From positions 1 through 13,490 of the forward strand of contig JANXZT010000400.1 of the NCBI GenBank assembly GCA_025355395.1: DNA of 13,490 nt, read 5' to 3'. Source of the DNA: Betaproteobacteria bacterium. GTDB taxonomy: Bacteria; Pseudomonadota; Gammaproteobacteria; Burkholderiales; Casimicrobiaceae. The notes beneath the pieces are model-generated. The model saw only the letters and a list, made by a program, of their open reading frames with translations. It had not been told where the DNA came from and ran no database searches. The position numbers and the translations under genes are program-made. Within the stretch, counting starts at the first letter, position 1; each line of letters opens with the position of its first letter. Below are positions 1-5,542 of the stretch, piece by piece.

Positions 1-131
1 TTACCGCTGGCATTGCGATGATGGCGCGCCCACAGTTATTGGAGGGTGCGATTCCCGCGACGCTGTTGTCGATCGGCACCGATCAGCTCTTCGGCCGCCT
101 GCAACGCGCGCTCACGCCCAAGGGCCTGTGA
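1..131 (+). CDS. ABC transporter permease for osmoprotectants, C-terminal end only
   Basis: This is the last 42 codons of a gene that begins before the window; the reading frame starts at position 3 and ends at a TGA at 129-131. The visible tail reads LLEGAIPATLLSIGTDQLFG followed by a short amphipathic end and TPKGL. Membrane permeases of the glycine betaine/choline/carnitine type (OpuCB, OpuCD, YehW and YehY families) end in this way, with a last membrane helix after a 'GAIP' motif and then a 'LERxLTPRGL'-like tail. The protein would form the inner-membrane channel served by the ATPase encoded 16 bases downstream. The assignment depends on this tail and on the neighbouring gene. Whether the substrate is a betaine, choline or another quaternary amine cannot be told. 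Confidence 0.72.
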   Translation, partial: TAGIAMMARPQLLEGAIPATLLSIGTDQLFGRLQRALTPKGL

Positions 132-147
132 TGGATGCGGCTATCCG

Positions 148-1122
148 ATGATCGAAATCAAGTCCCTGGTGAAGCACTTTCCCGGGGCCGCGCGCCCCGC
201 CGTCGATCACTTGACCCTGACGATTGCCGAAGGTGAGGTCTGCGTCCTGATCGGCCCGTCGGGATGTGGCAAGACCACCACCATGCGCATCGTCAACCGC
301 ATGATCGAGCCTGACTCCGGCGTGGTAACGGTCGGCGGCCGCAACATCATGGAGCTCGATCCGGTCGATCTTCGCCGCAGCATCGGCTACGTCATCCAGC
401 AGGTCGGATTGTTTCCGCACTGGTCGATCGCCGACAACGTGGCCACCGTGCCGCGGCTGCTGCGTTGGGACGCCTCGAAAATCAACGCCCGCACCAACGA
501 GCTGCTCTCGCTCGTGGGCATGGACCCGGCAATCTACCGCAGCCGCTTTCCGCGCGAGCTCTCCGGAGGTCAGAAGCAGCGCGTCGGCGTGGCAAGAGCC
601 CTCGCCGCCGATCCGCCGGTCATGTTGATGGATGAGCCGTTCGGCGCCATCGATCCGATTACGCGAACCCGCTTGCAGGACGAATTCCTGCGCATCCTTC
701 GCATGCTGAAAAAGACGATCGTATTCGTCACCCACGACATCGACGAAGCGATCAAGATGGGCGATCGCATCGCCATCCTGAAGGACGGTGCGCTCGTGCA
801 ATACGACACGCCCGAAGCGATTCTGGCAGCGCCCTCAGACCCATTCGTGGAGGCGTTTGTCGGCGCTGACCGCGCGTTGAAGCGCCTGTCACTCGTCACT
901 GCCGCGGCGGCGAGCGAGCCGCTCGTCGGTGCGATGCCGGTCAATTCGGTGTCGGCGGAGTCGAGTTTGCGCGATGCGCTGTCGAACATGCTCGAGCTGG
1001 GAGTGGACGCGCTGACGGTCGTCGATGCCCGTCGCACCCCGATTGGTATGCTTACTCTGGCCGCAATCCGCGCCCGCACCGCGGACGAAACGCCAGAAGC
1101 GCACCCGGCCGAAGACCATTGA
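148..1122 (+). CDS. ABC transporter ATP-binding protein, OpuCA/YehX (osmoprotectant) family
   Basis: A 324-residue cytoplasmic ATPase that would power uptake of an osmoprotectant such as glycine betaine or a related quaternary amine. The Walker A motif GPSGCGKT lies at residues 36-43, the Q-loop (IQQVGLFPH) near 84, the signature LSGGQ at 138-142, Walker B VMLMDEP at 158-164, and the switch histidine in FVTHD at 196. The stretch FGAIDPITR after Walker B is typical of the OpuCA/ProV/YehX group. Residues about 257-310 resemble a single CBS domain, where OpuCA and ProV usually carry two; CBS domains in OpuA-type transporters sense ionic strength. The ATG at 148 was chosen because the family begins MIxIxxLxKxF there; upstream in-frame codons overlap the permease gene and encode an Arg/Cys-rich stretch unlike the family. 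Co-transcription with the permease is very likely. Confidence 0.9.
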   Translation: MIEIKSLVKHFPGAARPAVDHLTLTIAEGEVCVLIGPSGCGKTTTMRIVNRMIEPDSGVVTVGGRNIMELDPVDLRRSIGYVIQQVGLFPHWSIADNVATVPRLLRWDASKINARTNELLSLVGMDPAIYRSRFPRELSGGQKQRVGVARALAADPPVMLMDEPFGAIDPITRTRLQDEFLRILRMLKKTIVFVTHDIDEAIKMGDRIAILKDGALVQYDTPEAILAAPSDPFVEAFVGADRALKRLSLVTAAAASEPLVGAMPVNSVSAESSLRDALSNMLELGVDALTVVDARRTPIGMLTLAAIRARTADETPEAHPAEDH

Positions 1123-1151
1123 CAACCCTCGATCGGCGTCGCCGCGCAAGC

Positions 1152-1232
1152 GACGGCGCACGTCATCCCTGCGAAAGTGACGGCGCACGTCATCCCTGCG
1201 AAAGTGACGGCGCACGTCATCCCTGCGAAAGC
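1152..1232 (+). repeat. Three tandem copies of a 27-base unit
   Basis: Units at 1152-1178, 1179-1205 and 1206-1232 each begin GACGGCGCACG and end CCTGCGAAAG plus one base. They are identical except that the last base is C, not T, in the third. The unit contains CGTCATCCCTGCGAAAG, one arm and the loop of the dispersed palindrome. Only the third unit runs into the complementary arm and so can fold. The array looks like local duplication of one half of that element. Confidence 0.9.
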
Positions 1233-1237
1233 AGGGA
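1220..1237 (+). repeat. Perfect hairpin TCCCTGC-GAAA-GCAGGGA, possible terminator
   Basis: Seven-base perfect arms close a GAAA loop, a stable GNRA-type tetraloop in RNA. CCCATTTTGAC follows, so a short run of four T comes seven bases after the plus-strand stem. It lies about 100 bases after the ATPase stop codon and could end or protect the transporter transcript. The T run is short and not adjacent to the stem, so terminator function is a guess; the hairpin itself is certain. Confidence 0.6.
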
Positions 1238-1291
1238 CCCATTTTGACGTTGATCGGACCCATTTTGACTTTAAAATCGAACCCATTTTGA
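1237..1291. repeat. Three ACCCATTTTGA boxes at about 22-base spacing
   Basis: ACCCATTTTGAC occurs at 1237-1248 and 1258-1269, and ACCCATTTTGAA at 1281-1292. The start-to-start distances are 21 and 23 bases, roughly two DNA helical turns. The sequence between boxes is not conserved and is AT-richer than its surroundings. The boxes lie between two forms of the dispersed palindrome and may belong to a larger mosaic element. Confidence 0.8.
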
Positions 1292-1303
1292 ACGGGGAAA
1301 ATA

Positions 1304-1404
1304 GATTCCCGCGTTCGCGGGAATGACGAGCCTGGTGATCTGCAAGTGCTCCACTGGATTCCCGCGTTCGCGGGAATGACGAGCCGGGTGATCTGCAAGT
1401 GCTC
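1304..1404. repeat. Dispersed palindromic repeat, two copies in a 53-base direct duplication
   Basis: The 48 bases at 1304-1351 recur at 1357-1404 with one mismatch (T at 1333, G at 1386). Each copy starts with the palindrome ATTCCCGCG-TT-CGCGGGAAT (1305-1324 and 1358-1377), continues with GACGAGCC, and ends in GGTGATCTGCAAGTGCTC. A half copy, CGCGGGAATGACGA, lies at 1441-1454, and a diverged copy sits at 13455-13480. It resembles the intergenic palindromic repeats found in many proteobacterial genomes, usually just after genes, as here. Confidence 0.88.
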
Positions 1405-1497
1405 ACGCCACGAAAGGCCCGGATACCGCTCGCGCGTCTCCGCGGGAATGACGAAGGGGTTTTGTGCCTCGAAACTCCGCGCTCGCCGCAAGCGTCG

Positions 1498-3048
1498 TTA
1501 GCGGGACGATGGATCAAACGATGGAAATCCGCCCGGGTTGGCCGCAGTCGCAATGGCGCCGCTGCGCACCAGCTCGGCCGCGGTGGCGATATCGGGCGCC
1601 ATGAACCGATCGTCGTCAAGATGCGCGATGCGCTCGCGCACGGTGGCGCGCACTCGTTCCAAGGCGGCGCTCGAGGTGAGCGGCACGCGCAAGTCGAGGC
1701 CCTGCACCCCGGCCAGGAGTTCGATCGCCACGACGTGGACGGCATTCTCGGCCATCGCCATCACGCGCCGCGCGCCGTGTGTTGCCATCGAAACGTGATC
1801 CTCCTGGTTGGCGGAAGTCGGGATCGAATCGACGCTCGCGGGATAGGCGCGTTGCTTGTTTTCGGAAACGAGGGCCGCGGCGGTCACCTGCGGAATCATG
1901 AAGCCGCAGTTAAGCCCCGGGCGAGCAGTCAGGAACGCGGGCAATGTGGAGAGCGCAGGATCAATCAGCATGGCCAGGCGACGCTCCGAAAGCGAGCCGA
2001 TCTCGCACACCGCAATCGCCATCTGGTCGGCGGCGAACGCAATCGGCTCGGCGTGGAAGTTGCCTCCGGAAATGACTTCGCCCGTATCGACGAACACGAG
2101 CGGATTGTCGGTGACGCCATTCGCTTCGGTCTCGAGCGTGGCCGCCGTGTGCCGCAACAGGTCGAGGCACGCGCCCATCACCTGCGGCTGGCAGCGCAGG
2201 CTATACGGGTCCTGCACCCGGCCATCGCCGGTACGGTGCGACGCGCGGATGGCGCTTCCCGCCATGAGGTCGCGCAACACGGCTGCAACGTCGATCTGGC
2301 CGCGATGTCCGCGCACCGCCTGTATGCGCGCATCGAACGGCGCATCGGATCCCTTGGCCGCGTCGGTGGCGAGCGCGCCGGTCACGAGCGCCGCCTCGAA
2401 CACCCGCTCGATCATGAATTGACCGGCCATCGCCAGCGCGGTCGAGGTTTGGGTACCGTTGAGCAACGCGAGGCCCTCCTTGGGACCCGGCACCAGCGGC
2501 CGCATGCCCGCCTTACGCAACGCGTCGGCCGCGGGCATGCGCTCACCGCCCCGGTACATCTCGCCCACACCCATCAAGGCGGCTGTCATGTGCGCGAGCG
2601 GGGCGAGATCCCCGGAAGCGCCCACCGATCCCTGCGCCGGGACGACAGGGACCAGGTCGCACGCGAGGCAGTCGAGCAGGTGCTGCACGGTTTCGCACGA
2701 CACGCCCGACGCGCCCCGCGCAAGTGCCGCCACCTTCAACGCCATCATCAGCCGGACGACCGCAATCGGAATGGGCTCGCCAACCCCGCATGCGTGCGAC
2801 AACACCAGGTTGTGTTGCAACACGCCGAGATCGGCGGCATCGATCGAAACATTCGCGAGCTTGCCAAAACCGGTGTTCACGCCGTACACGGGTTCGCCCT
2901 GCGCCACGATGTGCGCAATCACGCGAGCACCCGCCTCGACCGGCTGCCGCCAGCCCGCCGCCAGCGTGACGGCGGTGCCAAAGTACGCGGCGCGCCACGC
3001 CTGGAGCGGCACCGACCCTGGCACCAGAACGACTTCACGCTGCTTCAT
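1498..3048 (-). CDS. hutH: Histidine ammonia-lyase
   Basis: A 516-residue cytoplasmic enzyme that removes ammonia from L-histidine to give urocanate, the first step of histidine degradation. The MIO cofactor forms from A144-S145-G146 in GSVGASGDLAPLAH. Other active-site residues match the family: Y55 in the VYGVNTGFG motif, the NGTQ segment near 197, GGNFH near 328-332, and E416 in SANQEDHVS. All are within about two residues of their places in the Pseudomonas putida enzyme, and the length is normal. I chose the ATG at 3048 because family members start about ten residues before the PGSV motif and GGGA precedes it at a usable distance. In-frame ATGs also exist at 3057 and 3111, and the latter could be a leaderless start adding 21 residues. 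No hutU, hutI, hutG or hutC is in view. Its neighbours on both sides are read from the opposite strand. Confidence 0.95.
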   Translation of the reverse strand: MKQREVVLVPGSVPLQAWRAAYFGTAVTLAAGWRQPVEAGARVIAHIVAQGEPVYGVNTGFGKLANVSIDAADLGVLQHNLVLSHACGVGEPIPIAVVRLMMALKVAALARGASGVSCETVQHLLDCLACDLVPVVPAQGSVGASGDLAPLAHMTAALMGVGEMYRGGERMPAADALRKAGMRPLVPGPKEGLALLNGTQTSTALAMAGQFMIERVFEAALVTGALATDAAKGSDAPFDARIQAVRGHRGQIDVAAVLRDLMAGSAIRASHRTGDGRVQDPYSLRCQPQVMGACLDLLRHTAATLETEANGVTDNPLVFVDTGEVISGGNFHAEPIAFAADQMAIAVCEIGSLSERRLAMLIDPALSTLPAFLTARPGLNCGFMIPQVTAAALVSENKQRAYPASVDSIPTSANQEDHVSMATHGARRVMAMAENAVHVVAIELLAGVQGLDLRVPLTSSAALERVRATVRERIAHLDDDRFMAPDIATAAELVRSGAIATAANPGGFPSFDPSSR

Positions 3049-3117
3049 GCGTTGCATCCCGCTGATCTCGGTATTTTTCGGGGAGAGCGCGCCGCCGGCG
3101 ACAACCGCCATGAAACC

Positions 3118-3145
3118 ATTATCGCCGAGTCCGGCTCGTTGGAAA
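3118..3145 (-). promoter_or_regulatory. Possible sigma-70 promoter for hutH
   Basis: Read on the minus strand, TTTCCA (3145-3140) is followed after 16 bases by GATAAT (3123-3118), which differs from TATAAT at one base. Transcription would start near 3111, exactly at an in-frame ATG (3111-3109), or give a leader of about 60 bases before the preferred start at 3048. The -35 box is weak, so this is a candidate only. Confidence 0.4.
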
Positions 3146-3187
3146 CGGTTTACGCGCGAAGCATCCCAACCGCGTCCTTCGCGCGGG

Positions 3188-3220
3188 TTGACACGCGCGC
3201 TTTGGGCGCGCAGACTTTTT
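3188..3220 (+). promoter_or_regulatory. TTGACA box and GC hairpin followed by T5, ahead of the DUF2182 gene
   Basis: A perfect TTGACA lies at 3188-3193, but the best -10 at the right distance is only CAGACT (3211-3216). Overlapping the spacer is GCGCGC-TTTGG-GCGCGC (3195-3211), followed by AGACTTTTT. This has the form of an intrinsic terminator read on the plus strand. It stands 50-80 bases before the GTG of the DUF2182 gene, so it could be a promoter, an attenuator in a leader, or chance in GC-rich DNA. Confidence 0.3.
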
Positions 3221-3271
3221 GAATGAATGCGTCGCGCGCCATGGTGTGCCGCGCCGCATGGGAGATAACGA

Positions 3272-4072
3272 GTGTTGCAGGGACCCACGACCGATAGTCG
3301 TGCTCCGCGACGGGATCGCCCGATCGTGGCGGCGGCGCTTGCCGGCATCGTCGTGTTGTCGTGGCTGTATCTGGCCCGAATGCACCTCGCGCCCATGGCG
3401 CTTCAGATGCCGGAAATGGATGCGGTTGCCATGGCATCGATGCCCGCGCCCTCGTGGACCGCCGGGTACTTCGTCGCCACATTGCTGATGTGGGTCGTGA
3501 TGATGATCGGCATGATGGTTCCAAGCGCGGCACCCACGATCCTTCTTTTCGCCGCTCTGCAGCGGCACCGCGCGCCCGATTTACGCCGCGGCCCCTATGC
3601 CGGCATTGCGCTTTTCCTGGCGGGCTACCTCGGCGCGTGGACCGCGTTCAGTCTCGTTGCCACGCTGGCGCAATGGCGATTGAGCATGGCGGGGCTGCTC
3701 ACGCCCGACTTGATCGGTACCGGTTCGCTGGGCGGAGCGCTCTTCGTCGCGGCCGGTCTGTATCAGCTCACCCCGCTCAAGAACGCTTGCCTCGAACACT
3801 GCCAATCGCCTGCCGGATTTCTGGTCCGTTATTGGGGTTCCGGAACGACTGCTCCGCTCCTCCTTGGCGCGCGGCACGGCGTTTATTGCCTCGGTTGCTG
3901 CTGGATGCTGATGCTGCTGCTGTTCGCGTTCGGAGTGATGAATTTGTTGTGGGTGGCCGCGCTGGGGATCTTCGTGCTGATCGAAAAACTCGCGCCGCCG
4001 AAGCCGCTTTTCGGAAAGATCAGTGCAGTGATGATGATCGCCGCAGGCGGCGTGTTGCTGGCTCTTGGCTGA
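3272..4072 (+). CDS. DUF2182 integral membrane protein, predicted metal-binding
   Basis: A 266-residue inner-membrane protein of the DUF2182 family, described as predicted metal-binding; its function is not established. Hydrophobic segments lie at about 18-36, 65-95, 108-132, 152-166, 205-232 and 250-265. The stretch after the first helix (37-57) holds six methionines in 21 residues (M37, M42, M46, M49, M54, M57). Family motifs are present: LKNACLEHCQSP (C173, C177) and GARHGVYCLGCCWMLMLLLF (H202, C206, C209, C210), then GVMNLLW. These residues could bind copper or another soft metal, which is inference. GTG at 3272 was chosen because GGGAGA (3260-3265) precedes it by six bases and no in-frame ATG gives a full first helix. 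The DUF1326 gene follows after 85 bases, and the pair is recurrent in proteobacteria. Confidence 0.85.
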   Translation: MLQGPTTDSRAPRRDRPIVAAALAGIVVLSWLYLARMHLAPMALQMPEMDAVAMASMPAPSWTAGYFVATLLMWVVMMIGMMVPSAAPTILLFAALQRHRAPDLRRGPYAGIALFLAGYLGAWTAFSLVATLAQWRLSMAGLLTPDLIGTGSLGGALFVAAGLYQLTPLKNACLEHCQSPAGFLVRYWGSGTTAPLLLGARHGVYCLGCCWMLMLLLFAFGVMNLLWVAALGIFVLIEKLAPPKPLFGKISAVMMIAAGGVLLALG

Positions 4073-4145
4073 AAATTCCGACGGGCACGATGATGCGCAT
4101 GTAATGAATGCAACACTACTGCCTGGCGTGTCTTTGTAATCAAAC

Positions 4146-4153
4146 AAGGAGGA
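4146..4153 (+). promoter_or_regulatory. Strong ribosome binding site AAGGAGGA for the DUF1326 gene
   Basis: AAGGAGGA ends four bases before GTG 4158 and ten bases before ATG 4164. The core AGGAGG is five bases from the GTG, the usual optimum, which favours the GTG start. It is the closest match to the ideal Shine-Dalgarno sequence in the window and suggests high translation. Confidence 0.8.
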
Positions 4154-4157
4154 CCCC

Positions 4158-4793
4158 GTGGCGATGGTCGAATGGTTCGTGAAGGGCAAGGAATTCGGCA
4201 ACTGCAATTGCTCCTATGGCTGCCCATGCCAGTTCAACGCGTTACCAACGCATGGCAACTGCATGGCCGCCGTCGGCTACCAGATCGACGAAGGCAGGTT
4301 TGGCGACGTGAGGCTGGATGGCTTGCGTGCGGCGGCTATCTACAAGTGGCCTGCCGCGGTTCACCAAGGCAACGGCACGATGCAGTTGATCATCGATGAG
4401 AGCGCCGACGACCGGCAACGAGATGCGCTGGTGGCGGTCATGACGGGCAAGGAAACCAAGGACATGGCGACCGTCTGGTGGGTCTACTCCGCGATGTGTC
4501 CGACCAAGCGGGCGCCGTTATTCAAACCCATAGAGTTCAAGGTCGACGTCGACGGCCGCCGCGCGCGCCTGGTGGTGCCCGGTATTCTGGAAACCGTCGG
4601 CGAGCCCATTCGCAACCCGGTTTCAGGCGCCGAGCACCGGGCCCGCATCGATCTGCCGAATGGTTTTGAGTACCGCTTCGGCGAGGTCGGCAGTGGCACC
4701 ACCAAGGCCACCGGCGATATTCCACTGGATTTTCAAAAGTCGTGGGGGCTATTTGCCAACATTCACTTGAGTCATGCCGGCGTCGTAGCGTAA
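4158..4793 (+). CDS. DUF1326 protein, cysteine-rich, probable metal-linked partner of DUF2182
   Basis: A 211-residue protein of the DUF1326 family, of unknown function. It has no signal peptide or membrane helix, so it should be cytoplasmic. The N-terminal family motif GNCNCSYGCPCQF gives C16, C18, C22 and C24, and C35 follows. A second segment, WWVYSAMCPTKRAP (about 106-119), adds another Cys and Met. The cysteine cluster looks like a soft-metal or redox site. Because it follows a Met/Cys-rich DUF2182 membrane protein on the same strand, a shared role in metal handling is a reasonable inference, but the substrate metal is unknown. The start is GTG 4158; the in-frame ATG two codons later is possible. 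It converges with the toxin gene, with 23 bases between the two stop codons. Confidence 0.85.
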   Translation: MAMVEWFVKGKEFGNCNCSYGCPCQFNALPTHGNCMAAVGYQIDEGRFGDVRLDGLRAAAIYKWPAAVHQGNGTMQLIIDESADDRQRDALVAVMTGKETKDMATVWWVYSAMCPTKRAPLFKPIEFKVDVDGRRARLVVPGILETVGEPIRNPVSGAEHRARIDLPNGFEYRFGEVGSGTTKATGDIPLDFQKSWGLFANIHLSHAGVVA

Positions 4794-4816
4794 GAGCCTC
4801 TCGAAGGTCCGAAGGT

Positions 4817-5203
4817 CTATAGCGCCAGTACGTCGACACCCAGCGCTCGTGCCGCGGCGAATAAACGATCGTCATAGGTTGCGAGCTTGACGGTCTGTCC
4901 TTGGTTGCGAAGAAACTCAATGGACGCGAGGTGCAAGGCGTCCAGCGTGCGTACGAACACGGGGAATGGCTCGAGGGCGCGCGCAAGCACGGGGGGCGCC
5001 AGCTCCAGCAGCGCAATTCGCCCGAGCAGAACACGCACGGCCTCGCCATGGGAGGACGCCAGGTTGCGGGCGTGAATGCGGGTCCACAACTCGTATTGAA
5101 GCAGCCGGCTCGAGACCAAAACTTGATCCCATAGCGTAACCGGCGGTGCGCGGTCTTCGCCCAGCAAGTGCGCCAGCGCAACCGAGGTATCCAGATAGAT
5201 CAC
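4817..5203 (-). CDS. vapC: VapC-type PIN-domain toxin
   Basis: A 128-residue PIN-domain protein, expected to be a Mg-dependent ribonuclease that cuts RNA when its antitoxin is lost. The acidic residues of the PIN active site are present: D5 in IYLDTS, E38 in QYELWTR, D88 in RTLDALHLAS, and D111 or D112 in TYDDRL. The length is typical and nothing suggests inactivation. The start is GTG at 5203-5201, overlapping the antitoxin stop as GTGA. No ribosome binding site precedes it, so its translation is probably coupled to that of the antitoxin, the normal arrangement in which antitoxin comes first. The target RNA cannot be deduced. Confidence 0.9.
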   Translation of the reverse strand: MIYLDTSVALAHLLGEDRAPPVTLWDQVLVSSRLLQYELWTRIHARNLASSHGEAVRVLLGRIALLELAPPVLARALEPFPVFVRTLDALHLASIEFLRNQGQTVKLATYDDRLFAAARALGVDVLAL

Positions 5204-5490
5204 CGCGCGTCACGATCGCGCGTCAATTCATCGACCAGTTCGCGTGTCGGCGCGACGGGCAGCCGCGGTGGCGGCTCGCCTGAGACAAAAGCCGGGGGGG
5301 TAAGCCAGCCTTGGCGCACCGCTTCCGCCAGCCGGGCATCGGCCAGCATGGTGCTGCGTTCGGCGCGCGGCGGTACCAGTTCGGCGATGATGCGATCCCG
5401 GTCAGTCACAAGCACCGTCTCGCCGGAGGCTGCCAAGCGCACATACTCGCTCAGCTTGTTCTTCAGAATTTTCAGCCCCACGACCCGCAT
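5200..5490 (-). CDS. vapB: Phd/YefM-type antitoxin of the VapC toxin
   Basis: A 96-residue antitoxin. The N-terminal part (about 1-42: VGLKILKNKLSEYVRLAASG, then ETVLVTDRDRIIAELVPP) is the Phd/YefM dimerisation and DNA-binding fold. The remainder, rich in Pro, Arg and acidic residues, should be the flexible tail that wraps the toxin. It would neutralise VapC and, with it, repress the shared promoter. The stop codon overlaps the VapC start by four bases. The ATG at 5490-5488 has no good ribosome binding site and lies only seven bases after the likely -10 box, so the mRNA may be leaderless. The module lies 52 bases after the hydratase gene on the same strand but has its own promoter. Confidence 0.88.
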   Translation of the reverse strand: MRVVGLKILKNKLSEYVRLAASGETVLVTDRDRIIAELVPPRAERSTMLADARLAEAVRQGWLTPPAFVSGEPPPRLPVAPTRELVDELTRDRDAR

Positions 5491-5496
5491 GTATTC

Positions 5497-5525
5497 ATGG
5501 TAGCTTCCGGTAGCTACCTTGTCAA
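5497..5525 (-). promoter_or_regulatory. vapBC promoter, TTGACA-17-TACCAT
   Basis: On the minus strand TTGACA (5525-5520) is a perfect -35 box. After exactly 17 bases comes TACCAT (5502-5497), a four-of-six -10 box. Transcription would start about seven bases on, at or next to the antitoxin ATG at 5490. This is the best promoter in the window. The operator palindrome fills its spacer. Confidence 0.75.
5499..5518. promoter_or_regulatory. Likely vapBC operator: GGTAGCT direct and inverted repeats
   Basis: GGTAGCT occurs at 5499-5505 and 5509-5515, ten bases apart, so both lie on the same helix face. AGCTACC at 5512-5518 is the inverse; GGTAGCTACC (5509-5518) is a perfect ten-base palindrome. 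The site covers the promoter spacer and part of the -10 box, where binding of the antitoxin or toxin-antitoxin complex would block RNA polymerase. Autorepression is known for Phd/YefM-type antitoxins; its occurrence here is inferred. Confidence 0.65.
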
Positions 5526-5542
5526 CAAACCATGCACTTTGG

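Larger units (their letters stand above)
1123..1497. other. Gene-free block of short repeats between convergent genes
   Basis: No credible gene lies here. Open frames through it on the minus strand give peptides such as VIPANAGIQ, FPRTRES and FRRDD, which are the known translations of this dispersed palindromic repeat and not real proteins. The block separates the 3' end of the transporter ATPase gene from the 3' end of hutH. It carries three 27-base tandem repeats, three ACCCATTTTGA boxes and a duplicated 53-base unit with palindromes, each listed separately. Several of the palindromes could end or stabilise the two converging transcripts. Confidence 0.85.

Noticed and set aside
1152..1232. 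Regular 27-base repeats that might suggest a CRISPR array
   Set aside because: The units touch each other with no spacers, and there are only three. There are no cas genes in the window.
570..1745. Long minus-strand frames running through the repeat block (also 889-1491)
   Set aside because: They are antisense to the ATPase gene and translate the palindromic repeats into VIPANAGIQ, FPRTRES and FRRDD peptides, known artefacts of this repeat.
1399..3222. A 607-codon plus-strand frame opposite hutH
   Set aside because: It is Arg/His/Gly-rich, has no family motif, and is the usual high-GC shadow of a genuine gene on the other strand.
4802..4817. Tandem CGAAGGTC-CGAAGGTC between DUF1326 and vapC stop codons
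   Set aside because: Two copies of eight bases without symmetry or hairpin potential; chance or slippage is enough to explain it.
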